Below, in pieces: positions 1 through 10,159 of a stretch of 64,000 nucleotides of DNA (positions are counted from its first letter, which is position 1; every line of letters starts with the position of its first letter). The stretch is from assembly GCF_958298935.1 (NCBI RefSeq), contig NC_084935.1, positions 10,846,501 to 10,910,500 on the forward strand, read 5' to 3'. The translations under genes were made by a program, and so were the position numbers. The DNA comes from Phragmites australis. Taxonomy: Eukaryota; Streptophyta; Magnoliopsida; Poales; Poaceae. The notes under the pieces were generated by a model. It had not been told where the DNA came from and searched no databases. It worked only from the letters and a program-made list of their open reading frames with translations.

Positions 1-1179
1 GAAATTCACTTGCTTCTACAACAACCATCGAGACCAGAGGAGGGGCAGTTCCTGTGCCTACTTTGAGTGTAGTGACACCACCCACTTCAAGGCAGACGGC
101 CCCAAGCTCAAGAAGAAGGAAGACCGCGACTACGACTACGATAAGCACAAGAAGAAAAACAAGAAGCCATCCTTTAAGAAGAACCGTGACAAAATGGCTA
201 AGAAGACAGCCAAGGCAGCTTCTATGGCGTTCATGGCAGCTCTCAGCAACATCGACACCTCTTCAAGCAAGGAGGAGAGCTCGGAGGAGGATGAACTGTG
301 AGTGAAGAGCAAGAAGAAGCCAAGGATCTCACCAGCCTCTGCTTCATGGCAGATGACAACAACGATAGCGACTCCGAGCTTGATCCCTCCGAGGTATTAC
401 CTTCCTACGACCAGCTTTCCATCCAAGTCGATACCTTGAATGATGCTCTCGTTAGCCAGGATATGTTACTTAAGAAAGCTATGCGTGAGTTAAAGGAGCT
501 TAGGCCTAAGTATGATTCTATTTCTTCTGAGCTTACATTGCTTAGGTCTAGGAGTGATGATGAGGAGTGATATTTGTTTGGTGGTTATGACAGAACTTGC
601 CGAGCTTCAGGCTTTGCATGCTCAAGTTGCCAGTCGACTTGAGACTACTAAGAAGAAGTCTCTTGAGGAGGAGTCTAGGTCCACTCTCTTAGGTGCTTGC
701 AAGAATTTCCCTTTGCTTGCAAAGGATATTGAACTAAATTGGAATCTAGATTGGATACTGATGCGAGTTCAAAGGATGTGCAGCCAAATTGCTCCACCTG
801 CACCATCTTTCAGGATAAACTTAGCTGGGTTAGAGGGCAACTTGAGAACCTCTTGGTCAAGAATGAGTATCTCTTTTCTCTAGTGGAGAAATGCTCAGAG
901 GGCAAAGGCAAAATTAACTTGATCTTGGCCAAGACCAAAATGTGTGCTGATAAGGTGGGTCTGGCTCTTGGGTTGGGTTTTGAGAGGGTGGCTTACAATG
1001 GGGAGAGTAAGACTGTGTTCACCACACCTACTACCCTAGAAGCTGAGAAGTCCAAAATAAGTACCACACCACAAACCATCAAGAAACCCATTCCACAACC
1101 CATAAAGAAAAAGTCTACATCACAACCCAAGAGAGCTCCACAGCCTAAGATGAGAGAGCCCCGAGTGACCGGCAGTTGA
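1..1179 (+). pseudogene. copia gag tail with damaged CCHC zinc knuckle
   Basis: The frame from base 2 gives a knuckle-like stretch (AYFECSDTTHFKADGPK) followed by a very lysine-rich segment. The first Cys position is Tyr and the last is Gly, so the CCHC zinc ligands are broken. Downstream, frames shift among 54-305, 298-570, 512-883 and 739-1179. The last two contain the usual coiled, Lys/Glu-rich gag C-terminal region and a Pro/Lys-rich basic tail. The frameshifts show long decay. This is the nucleocapsid-like end of a copia polyprotein. Confidence 0.7.
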
Positions 1180-1629
1180 GTTCCCGAGAGATGTTACCAC
1201 TGCACCTACTGCCAGAGAGAGGATTACTTATTTGGGTTTTGCTTCCACTGTAGGAGAGATGAGCGGTGTGAGTGGGAGTGAAGCACCCGGGACATGTACC
1301 GCCCCTCTGTAGGTATACATGAGCCTTTTCCTCGCTTGCACTCATGAGTCCCTAGTGCTTTTCAGTCTCTTCCTAGAGGTGTTGCCCGGCATGGATTCTA
1401 CCATAGCTAATTTGGTTTTGGTTCACGTGTAAGAGGCTTTGAGTCATACCACTTTGGCAGACCACGCTCTCCTCGACGTGGTACTCGCCCTCAGCATTCT
1501 AGTGCTAGGATTGATTTGCATGCACCTGCTCTTACTACCTCATGGTGGATGACCAAGTACTGGATTCCCAAAAAGTTCATGACTAACCCTAGTACTGAGC
1601 CATCCACCTACTACTCTTCTTGCATGTAG

Positions 1630-3350
1630 GTGGTAGGCGGAGGCCTGGAGAACAAGTGGCTCATTGACTACGATTATTCGCGTCATATGACCGAAGATGC
1701 ATCATGGTTCTCCAGCCTTACCCCGATGAAGCGGCACGAGTACATCACTTTCGAGGATGATCGGAAAGGAAGCGTGAAAGCCAAAGGTATGGTAAGGGTG
1801 AATGAGAGTTTTACTCTCAAGGATATGGTTTTGGTGGAGCATCTGGGATACAATCTTCTCTCTGTATTTCAGTTGCTAGATGATGACTTGGAAGTGCGTC
1901 TCAAATGTGATACTTCTCGAGTTCTTAATTCTTCTAGCACTTTGATTTACAAGATTTCCAGAGTTTGGAGAGTTTTTGGAGCTAATTTTTCTGAGTCTCT
2001 TGGTTCTTCTCATTGTTTGATTGCTCAACCTTCTTCTGAGCTTTGGATGTGGCATAGGAGACTAGGGCACATGAGCTTTGATTTGTTTACTCGTTTGAGT
2101 GCCCTAGGCTTGATCTGAGAATTTTCCAAGCTCAAGTTTGAGAAGGATATTGTTTGTGCTCTCTGTCGGCATGGCAAGATAGTTGCTACCTCCCACCCAC
2201 TAGTCAATCTGGTGATGACTGAACAACCGGGAGAATTTCTCCATATGGACACTGGTGGTCCTTCCTGGGTTTGTTCGGTGGGTGGAAAGTGGCATGTACT
2301 TGTCATTGTTGATGATTTCTCTCACTACTCTTGGGTCTACTTTATTGTGAGCAAGGATGAAGTGTTCTCACGCTTTTGGAGCTTGGCTTTGAGATTGTTC
2401 AAGGAATTTTCTAGTGCATTGAAAGCAATTCACAGTGATAATAGCACCGAGTTCAAGAACTATCTCTTTGATGCTTTCTGTCTTGAGCATGGCATTGAGT
2501 ACTAGTTTTCTACCCCACGCGTTCCTCAGCAGAATGACGTGATTGAGAGGAAAAATCGCACTTTGGTGGAGATGGCTAGGACGATGCTCGATGAGCATAG
2601 GACTCCTAGGAAGTTTTGGGCTGAGACCATTAGCACAGTGTTCTACATCTCCAATCAGGTTTTCTTGCGCTCGATTTTAAATTTAACTTCTTATGAGTTG
2701 TGCTTTGGAAGGCTGTCTAAGGTCTCACGCTTGAGAGTCTTTGGTTGTCAATGCTTCTTCCTAAAGCATGGCAATCTTGACAAGTTCGAGTTGCGTTCTT
2801 CCAATGGCATTTTCTTGTGTATTCTCTTCATGGTAATTCTTATAGGGTTTTTAATCTTGACACTAACACCATCATGGAGTCCTGTGATGTGACCTTTGAT
2901 AAATCAACCCCTTGTGCTAGCCTTATCTTTGAGTCTGCAGGTGATCAGGAGATGAGTGAGAGCATCTTTGTAGATGGCAACCTTCTAGCTCTTGGTAAGG
3001 AAGAGGATGATCCACTACTCCCCTTGACCACACCTACTTCAAAGCTGGTACCTGCTTCTTTTACTCCAGCAAAGGGTCCTGTAGTGTCTATTTGCATTTA
3101 AGTTGCTTTTGAGCCTGCACCAACAGTGTTTGAGGGAGAGGTCCTCTCACAGCATGAGGCCCCTCAGCATATTCAGCGGTGTCACCCATCACACCAAATG
3201 ATTGGTGATCTCAGTGAGGGGGTAACTCGTTCTAAACCTGCTCATCATACTCACTTTACTGATTCTGCATTTGTTGCTTCTTTCAAGCCCCATGATGTTG
3301 GACATGCTTTATCTGATTTAAATTGGATCAATCCATGCATACAGAGTTAG
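1630..3350 (+). pseudogene. copia protease-integrase region, broken
   Basis: The stretch starting near 1655 reads KWLIDYDYSRHMTEDASWF. It aligns with the copia protease active-site block WLIDSGCSRHMTGD, but the catalytic Asp-Ser-Gly has become Asp-Tyr-Asp. The GAG-pre-integrase motif LWMWHRRLGHMSFD follows near 2040. The integrase core comes next, with VIVDDFSHYSWVYF near 2305, HSDNSTEF near 2430 and IERKNRTLVEMARTML near 2540, giving recognisable D, D and E positions. In-frame stops occur near 2115 and 2502, and frames change near 2820. The 2817-3350 part is the poorly conserved linker before reverse transcriptase. Confidence 0.85.
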
Positions 3351-4344
3351 AAAATTTTGAGAGAAACCAAGTTTGGGTCCTCCTAAAACCACCTCCTAAT
3401 GTTCATACCATTGGCACAAAATGGGTTTTCAAAAACAAACAGGGGGAGGATGGGCCTGTAGTGAGAAACAAGTCTAGGCTTGTGGCTTAAGGTTTCACTC
3501 AAGTAGAGGGGATAGACTTTGAAGAGACCTTTACACTAGTAGCTAGGTTAGAAGCCGTTAGGATTCTTCTTGTATTTGCAGCATCCCAAAATTTTAAGTT
3601 GTACCAAATGGATGTCAAAAATGCTTTTTTTTAAATGGTTTCATAGAAGAAGAGGTCTATATCAAGCAACTCCCAGGTTGTGAGCACCCCAAATACCCTC
3701 ATAGAGTGTATAAGCATAGGAAGGCTTTGTATGGGCTTAAGCAAGCTTCTCGAGCTTAGTATGATAGGTTTAAGTCTTTCTTGCTATAGTATGGGTATGA
3801 GATGGGGTCTGTAGATAAAATTTTGTTCACTTTCAGGCATGTCAATGATTTCCTACTTGTTCAGATTTACGTGGATGTCATCATCTTTGATGGTTCTTCT
3901 CATGCTCTTGTGGTCAAGTTTGCAAAAACTATGAGCAGGGTATTTGAGATGTCGATGATGGGCAAGCTCAACTTCTGCTTTGGACTACAAATCAAGCAAT
4001 GCAAGCAAGGTACATTCGTCCACCAGACGAAGTACACCAAGGATTTACTGAAGAAGTTCAACATAAGCAATGCGAAGCCCTTGGCCACACTGATGGCTAC
4101 CTCGACAATGTTTGATCCGAATGAAGATGAAGAGGAGGTGGACCAGCGAGAGTACAGGAGCATGATTGGCTCCCTCCTGTACCTAACAGTGATAAGAACG
4201 AACATTCACTTCGTCGTTTGCTTGTATGCGCGCTTTCAAGCTTCACCAAGGACGTCTCACCGCCAAGCAGTGAAACACATACTCAGGTACCTCAAGCACA
4301 CCTTAGAGTATGGTCTTTGGTATTCTGCCACTTCTTCTTCTTCT

Positions 4345-4392
<48 letters not shown>

Positions 4393-4863
4393 AGTTTTTC
4401 AGATGCGGATTTTGCTGATTGTAGAATTGCCAGGAAGAGTACTTCAGGTACCTGTCATTTCTTGGGTACTTCTCTTATATATTGGTCTTCTTGCAAACAG
4501 TCTAGTGTTGCGCAGTCTACTTCTAAAGCTGAATATGTAGCTGCTACTAGCTGTTGCTCACAGATTTTTTGGATGGTTGCTACCTTGAGAGATTTTGGGT
4601 TGGATTTCAAGAGTGTGCCACTTTTGTGTGATAACACTAGTGCTATCAGCTTAGCCAACAACTCAGTTCAGCATTCAAAAACCAAACACATAGATGTGAG
4701 ATTCTACTTTTTGAGAGACCACAATGAAAAGGGAGACATTGAGTTGAGCTACATTGATACCCAACACCAGTTAGCCGACATATTCACTAAGCCTCTAGAT
4801 GCAACCAGATTTTCCTATTTGAGAGGAGAGCTTGGAGTGTGCCGTCCCTATAACATTGTGTGA
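3350..4863 (+). pseudogene. copia reverse transcriptase-RNase H region, broken
   Basis: The reverse transcriptase start is visible near 3410 (GTKWVFKNKQGEDG, then KSRLVA-stop-GFTQVEGIDFEETF). Later blocks are in shifting frames to about 3800. A 353-codon open stretch (3802-4863) carries the rest. The metal-binding YVDD box is YVDVIIFD, so the second catalytic Asp is lost. RNase H follows with SDADFADC, KQSSVAQSTSKAEYVA and the typical copia end ADIFTKPLD near 4775. Between the thumb region and RNase H a TTC/CT microsatellite encodes a run of Ser-Leu pairs. The stop at 4861-4863 matches the usual end of copia pol. Confidence 0.9.
4331..4388 (+). repeat. (TTC)n(CT)n microsatellite inside the RNase H frame
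   Basis: A short TTC run passes into about 25 CT dinucleotides and keeps the frame open. It lies where copia elements normally encode the connection between reverse transcriptase and the SDxDWAGC block, which implies expansion after the element lost function. Confidence 0.95.
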
Positions 4864-6233
4864 GGGGGAGTTGCCCTTGTAAATACTCTATCTTGCTTTT
4901 GAGCATTTGCATTGCATCTAATCATGTAAGATTAATCATAGTAATTGAGCTTTGACTTGTATGTTTTTAGCATTTTCTTGTGTTAGGCTTAAATTTGGAC
5001 TAGTTGAGTAGTTGTGTGGAGCAATCTTTTAATCTTAGGCTCTTCTTGATGCTTTGACATGAAACATCTTGAGCAAGCTAGATTTCCCTAAGATGAAATT
5101 TGGTAATTTTATGAATCATGTAGGCTATAAAATTCTACTTTCTTGATCACCATGTTCGTAATTGCTTAGGCTTAGTCAATGCTTGTGTTAAGATTAGTTT
5201 GATGAATTTCTTGCTCTAGGACTTCTTGGTTCAAGGCAGTGGATTGGGGAATATTGCACTACGTTTTCTGTCTTTGTTAAATGTTAGGTCGTGATAGAAC
5301 CTTGGGGGAACATGTGTTCCTTGTGTCCCAAATGCACTACTTAACTCGATCTTGTGACCATCTTGATAACTTGTGCAAATTGAATAATCATGAAAAATCA
5401 AGTCTCGTGTGCTAAAATGTGATCTAATACAGTTGTCTTGAAGCCTCAAGGTGTTTGTCATAGCCAGTCAAGCGACACTTTGCTTGAATAAGAGGCAACT
5501 TGAGGATAAATTGAAAAGGAGAGAAATATGCCTAAATGTTAATTCTTTTTAACCACTTGATCAATCTAAGTCTTGGTTTCATATGTGAGCGTTTGCAAAG
5601 CCTTGTGTCCTAAACTCTTGTTTGCCTAGTTTGAGGTTGAAATTGGCTAGTTCTTAATGCTTGTATTGCCTCGGCACGAGTGGATACTTATGTGGTTGTC
5701 ACTTTGAACATGATTCAGCTATGTGAACTTCAACGCGCCAACCAATTCATCGGGTTTAGCTTGTAAAGCTTTATGTCCTTGTGTCACTATCTCTTTTTGA
5801 GCCTCTATGCAATTGTGAGCTCCACCTTCTCCGTTTCACTGCCCTTTGACAATTCTAGCTCTTGCAAATGCTTTGTGGTATACTTGTGAAAGCTCATTAG
5901 GATTGCATATTCATGCATTGCATAATATTTTATCCTTAATGTTTGCATTGCCAAAGGGGGAGAAATCAAGAAAACAAGTCTCAAAGGGGGAGAAACTGTA
6001 ACATGTGCATTCATCAAGGGGGAGCGTAAGGAGAGTATCTTTTGGATTTTTGCGTTTTTATTTGCTTTTTGGTTAGTCTCTTCTTCTCTTCGAGCCTTTG
6101 AAATCTTCTTATGCCAAGTGACATGTTCTTGCTCTTTCTGGAGTTTTTGGTCACTTGGATAAGCTTCTTGTGCGATCTTCAAACCTTCCTTTGTTCTTTG
6201 TGATGTTGTTAATGCACTCATCAAGGGGGAGAC
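4864..6233 (+). other. post-pol spacer with multiple polypurine tracts
   Basis: About 1.4 kb without coding signal lies between pol and the LTR. Repeated AAAGGGGGAGA-type tracts occur near 5954, 5984, 6018 and 6222; the last one abuts the LTR. Polypurine tracts prime plus-strand DNA synthesis in LTR retroelements, and several tandem copies upstream of the LTR are a Sirevirus hallmark. A 176-codon open stretch on the minus strand (5805-6335) looks like chance. Confidence 0.75.
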
Positions 6234-8290
6234 TGAGAAACCAAGTTGAGATGTGCCTTGGTTTATCTTGTATGACGAGTGATTGACATTTGTGTGGCTT
6301 TTGTTGGTTAGCATATGCATAGTTATATAATGCAATGTTAATTTTGTCTAACTAAAGTTGAAAAGAATTAGAGCTTGTATTGTTGTCTCGGTGCAGGAAG
6401 CTTACACTCACCAAATAGTCAAGTGTGAGGGTTTTTGACCTCACCGGATAGTCCGATGTGTGGTAGATTTGAGCACCAAAGCTTTTCAGTGCAGAGGCAG
6501 AGAAAAATTCATTCACCGGAAGGTTTGATGTGGGTGAGAGTGAGCACCAGACTAATTTTTCCAGAAAATGGTGCAAATGTGAAAGTCTGGTGCGGTAGCC
6601 TCACCGGATGCTCCAATGTGCGCACGGGTGATCACCGGAGGCTTTACTAGACAAAGATTTACAGAGAGATTGAAAAACTAAGTTCCAGTGATGATGTATT
6701 CACCGGATGGTTTGGTGATGGGTGTGTAAACACCGGAGAGTGTCACCAGAGCCTTTCAGTTCTGAGGCAAATGTTGAGGTATTCACTGGATTGTCCAGTT
6801 TTGGGATTTTATGGTCACCGGACTAATTTTTCCAGAGAGGAATGCAAACCGGGTTACAGTGGAGTTGTACTCACTGGATGGTCCGGTGTTGCACTGGTGT
6901 GAACGCCGGACCATCTGGTGTTCATATTTTTGTTACTTCTGATCTTTTTTAACTTGATTTTGATTTGGACTAACATGTGATGATGTTATATGGTTATGAA
7001 GATGCATGTTTGCTGGTCTCATAGTGTGCAGATGATGGATGCAACTTGGCGGTCGACAACGGGTGATCAGGGCTAAGCGGGGTGCTTGGTGCCGAACGAT
7101 CAGGGAGGCCGGACAGAGTCAAGGATGATACTAGCGGTACACATGGAGGTCAAACAAGGAAAAAGATGAAGGTTGATGAAGACGGCGTGTTGACAAAGTC
7201 AAGCAAAGGGGATGTCGGTGCAAGTGACAAGGCGGTCTGAGGGATTGAGAGCATGAGAGACTTGTTGGCGGTCAAGATCGCAAGACGGAGGACACGTGTC
7301 ATCATCGGAGTGCTTGCTTTAGGTGGAAGAAAGTGGTGGCTAGTCACGTTGTGAGAAGCGTGTTAGGATTTTGTGGTTTGGTCTCAAAACCGTGGGAGGA
7401 CTAGAGGTTCACGTGGCATCATCATGAAGCTTGCGTCGAGACGAAGCTAAGTCGTGAAGGCGTCGCGATCGTCTGATGGATGGAGCAGAAAATGGACTAA
7501 AATACCCCCGGTGGTAGGTAAGAGTGTAATACAAGAGATATGTATTTTGGAAACAGCTAAGAAAACTCAGGGGTCAAGTTGACTAGGCTATAAATAGAAG
7601 GTATGGATGGTTGGGAAGGGCTCCCCTTGAGCCATCCATATGAGAGCATTGTGCTAGAGTTTTAGATGAGAGGGAGAGTAGTGCTTAGCCTATCTAATAA
7701 GTGAGAGTTTTGAGAGATAAATTTTTGTAATCCGCTTAAAATAGGGCTGACCTCTTTGAGTAATAAAGTTTAAGTTTTTGCATATGCTTGAGTTCCCCCT
7801 TCTTCTAGTTTCTTCTATTGGTTCCCTTGCAAGTTTGCAAGTTCTTGGTGTTTTGTTGTTGATTTTTGTTTTTCTTGAGCTGAAACTTCAACACCTTGGG
7901 AAGTTATTTTTCTTGATGCTAGAGGCATAGAATTCACATACATATGTATATGAGATGGGGTCTTGAATTCTCTTGCCTCTAGACCATCATCTTGGAGAGT
8001 TTACTTGCCCGATGATCTTGTCTCTTCGTTCATCTTCAAAGTTATGCGCTTTTGGGCACAAAGACACATAGAATGGTTTTGAATATAACATATAGTTCAT
8101 ATTCCATATGTTGAGTCATATTGCCTTAAAACTTTCCATCTTACTTTATCTCTCTGAGTATTTTGCTTCTACTCAAGGCTTGAGGTGCGTTGGGTGATTA
8201 CAAATAGGAGAAGGCCATCTATTTTGCAAGAAATTGTTGAGATGCCTATTCATCCCCCCCCCCCCTCTAGTCACCACTTTCGGTCCTACA
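6234..8290 (+). repeat. 3' LTR of the Sirevirus-like element
   Basis: It begins TGAGAAACC directly after the last polypurine tract and ends tcctaca. The U3-like half (6400-6930) carries about ten degenerate copies of a CACCGGATGGTCCGGTG-type imperfect palindrome. A TATA-like ctataaatag near 7590 is followed by a polyadenylation-type AATAAA near 7763. The end (gcctattcatcc, poly-C, ctctagtcacc) is the mirror image of the LTR edge at 63661-63700, so both are from related elements. The exact start is inferred from the polypurine tract, because the partner LTR is outside the window. Confidence 0.75.
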
Positions 8291-9230
8291 GAAAGAGATA
8301 CGGATTCTTAGCCCCATGTTTCTGCATTAGATGCACCCTTTCGAGAGGTTCATGGAAGTTCTGAAGAAATATGTTCGAAACCGAAATCGGCCGAAAGGTT
8401 GCATGGCTGAAGGCTGGGGAACCAAGGAGGTCATTGATTTCTGCATTGACTACATGAATCTCAAATCGATTAGTGTACCTATATCTCGCCATGAGAGGAG
8501 GCTATAGGTACACCCGTATGTCGAAGAACACTAGAAGATGTTACACACCAAAAATCCAGGGAAGTTTGATGTTTGGATCGTGCGAGAGCACCGAGATCAT
8601 TTTGGTGCCTGGTTACATAGACAAGTGATGGATAAGCAGATAGAGTGTGCTTAGTTGAATGTGTTGGCTCACAGACCTCAACTGCAATCCTCACAATCCA
8701 AGGATATGATATAAATGGCTATATATTTTATATGAGAGCTCAGGGTAATAAGAGCGCCAGCCAAAATAGCGACATCCATATAGATGCCTACGACTACAAT
8801 GGAAATAGGGAGACCTACTACGGATTCATAGAGGAGATCTAGGAGCTCAACTATAGTGTTAAAGGTTCCACTTTTTCAGTGTCAATGGGTCAGACTCCTA
8901 GGAGCATGAAAGATTGATAAGTACGGTATGACTATAGTAGACCACAAACTCGTTGAATACAACGAAGAACTATTCATACTTGCGAATGATGTTATGCAAG
9001 TCTTCTATGTAAAGAACCTGGACCTAGCTAACAAGGAGCGCCACATGGTTCTTCAAGAAAAAATAAGGATTATCGAAGTGAAGAATGTCGTTGAAGAGGA
9101 AGACTACAATCAATTCAACACGCTACCTCCTTTCGGAGAGGACATCGACCTATGTCCCATGGAAGACACCGACAAACCACCCTATATATGTCGTGATCAT
9201 AATGAAGGGCGAATCGTTAAAACAGATTAA
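8291..9230 (+). pseudogene. CACTA (En/Spm) transposase C-terminal fragment
   Basis: The translated pieces MHPFERFMEVLKKYVRNRNRP and CMAEGWGTKEVIDFCIDYMN match the end of the DUF4218 region of TNP2-type CACTA transposases. Further on, IDAYDYNGNRETYYGFIEEI and the 100-codon open stretch at 8928-9230 (VDHKLVEYNEELFILANDV, then FYVKNLDLANKERHMVL) match the DUF4216 region and its tail. In-frame stops and frame changes occur near 8320, 8508, 8545 and 8650. The N-terminal catalytic part is missing because the Sirevirus LTR borders it at 8290. Transposase would cut and paste CACTA elements; this copy cannot. Confidence 0.8.
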
Positions 9231-9572
9231 GTAGCTTTATTTTTCATATTAATGAAGGGCATGAACTACTATGTATGAATTTGTTTTAGATGCAATTATA
9301 CCTTACTTATGTTATAGAAGCTTCAATTTGTAGGTTATGCTGGAATATGTCTTCATTATTGAGCATAATGATTTTTTATTTTTAATAAATTAGCAATAGC
9401 ACAAGCACAATTGTTATGTATTACTATATATTAATGAATGTGTCTTTTCTATTGATTTACATTATGTAATGTTATCGGCATATTTCTTTTCAATTTTAAT
9501 GATTTAAAATATTTATCTAATAAATTAATATAAATATATAGGAAGTTCCAATTATATTTTTTTAATTAATTC
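9231..9572 (+). other. AT-rich 3' flank of the CACTA transposase fragment
   Basis: This is AT-rich non-coding DNA. The string ttaatgaagggcat occurs here and again near 15945 after the second CACTA gene fragment, so both genes share 3' flanking sequence. Confidence 0.5.
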
Positions 9573-9720
9573 ATGGGTCGGCAGTGAAGGTTCACTGCCA
9601 GCTCAAATGTGTGCCGATAGTGAAGATGGGTTTTTCACTATCAGCTGATGTTATGGGCCAGCAGTGAATCCCCCCTTCACTGCCGGCACACTTGTTGAGC
9701 CGGTAGTGAAGCACCCCCTA
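9573..9720. repeat. CACTA subterminal repeats
   Basis: Direct and inverted copies of a CGGCAGTGAA / TTCACTGCCGGC motif are packed into 150 bp (near 9578, 9590, 9612, 9635, 9660, 9685 and 9700). Such arrays bind the element-encoded protein near CACTA ends. No intact CACTA terminus was found next to them. A TATA-like ctatataacc at 9719 follows, consistent with the 5' end of an element. Confidence 0.7.
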
Positions 9721-10154
9721 TATAACCGATGCGCTGCCTCCATCCTCCGGACTTAGAAATATTTCCCCCTTCCGCCTAATTGCCTCCCGCACCGTCCTCA
9801 AGCGTTGGTGCCTCCACCTTGTCCTTGCCCACGCCACCGGAGGACCACGTGCCCGCACCGATGACCCCAAGCCCACCATCAACGCCCTCCTCGACATCAT
9901 CATCATCATCCTCCTCCTCGACGCCATCATCATCCTCCTCCCTGACGCCATCTCCGTCCTGCTCCCCAACGTCGTTCCCATCCTCCTCCCCAACGCCGAC
10001 CCTGTCCTCCTCCCCGACGTCGTCCTGTCCCTCTCCCCAAGGCCTTTGCCGAGGAGCAGCACCTAGTCACAGCCATCTACTCCCCCTCCATCGTCGTCAC
10101 CCGCGCCGACGACCCTGCCGTCTTGTCCCCCTCCATCTCCTCCCCCTCGGTCTA
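9721..10154 (+). other. GC-rich, Pro/Ser-coding first-exon-like segment of a CACTA element
   Basis: From 9780 an open frame is almost entirely Ser, Pro and Thr, built from TCC/TCA repeats. It follows the subterminal repeats and a TATA-like box, as a first exon would. It is cut at 10154 by a solo LTR. Low complexity prevents naming it; it may not be coding. Confidence 0.35.
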
Positions 10155-10159
10155 GGTAC

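Larger units (their letters stand above)
1..8290 (+). mobile_element. Sirevirus-like Ty1/copia retrotransposon, 3' portion, decayed
   Basis: Order on the plus strand is gag tail, protease, integrase, reverse transcriptase, RNase H, a long non-coding spacer with several polypurine tracts, then an LTR. This is the Ty1/copia domain order. The extra spacer, repeated polypurine tracts and CACCGGA-type repeats in the LTR are characteristic of Sireviruses. The 5' LTR and the start of gag lie outside the window. Every domain carries stops or frameshifts, so the element cannot encode its own proteins. The LTR ends at 8290 (tcctaca) and CACTA sequence starts immediately after, so it probably inserted into that CACTA element; the other target duplication is out of view. 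Confidence 0.85.

Noticed and set aside
5805..6335. 176-codon minus-strand open frame
   Set aside because: It overlaps the polypurine tracts and LTR start of a plus-strand copia element and has no domain signature.
9718..10062. 114-codon Arg/Met-rich minus-strand frame
   Set aside because: It is the complement of a TCC/TCA-rich low-complexity stretch; composition alone explains it.
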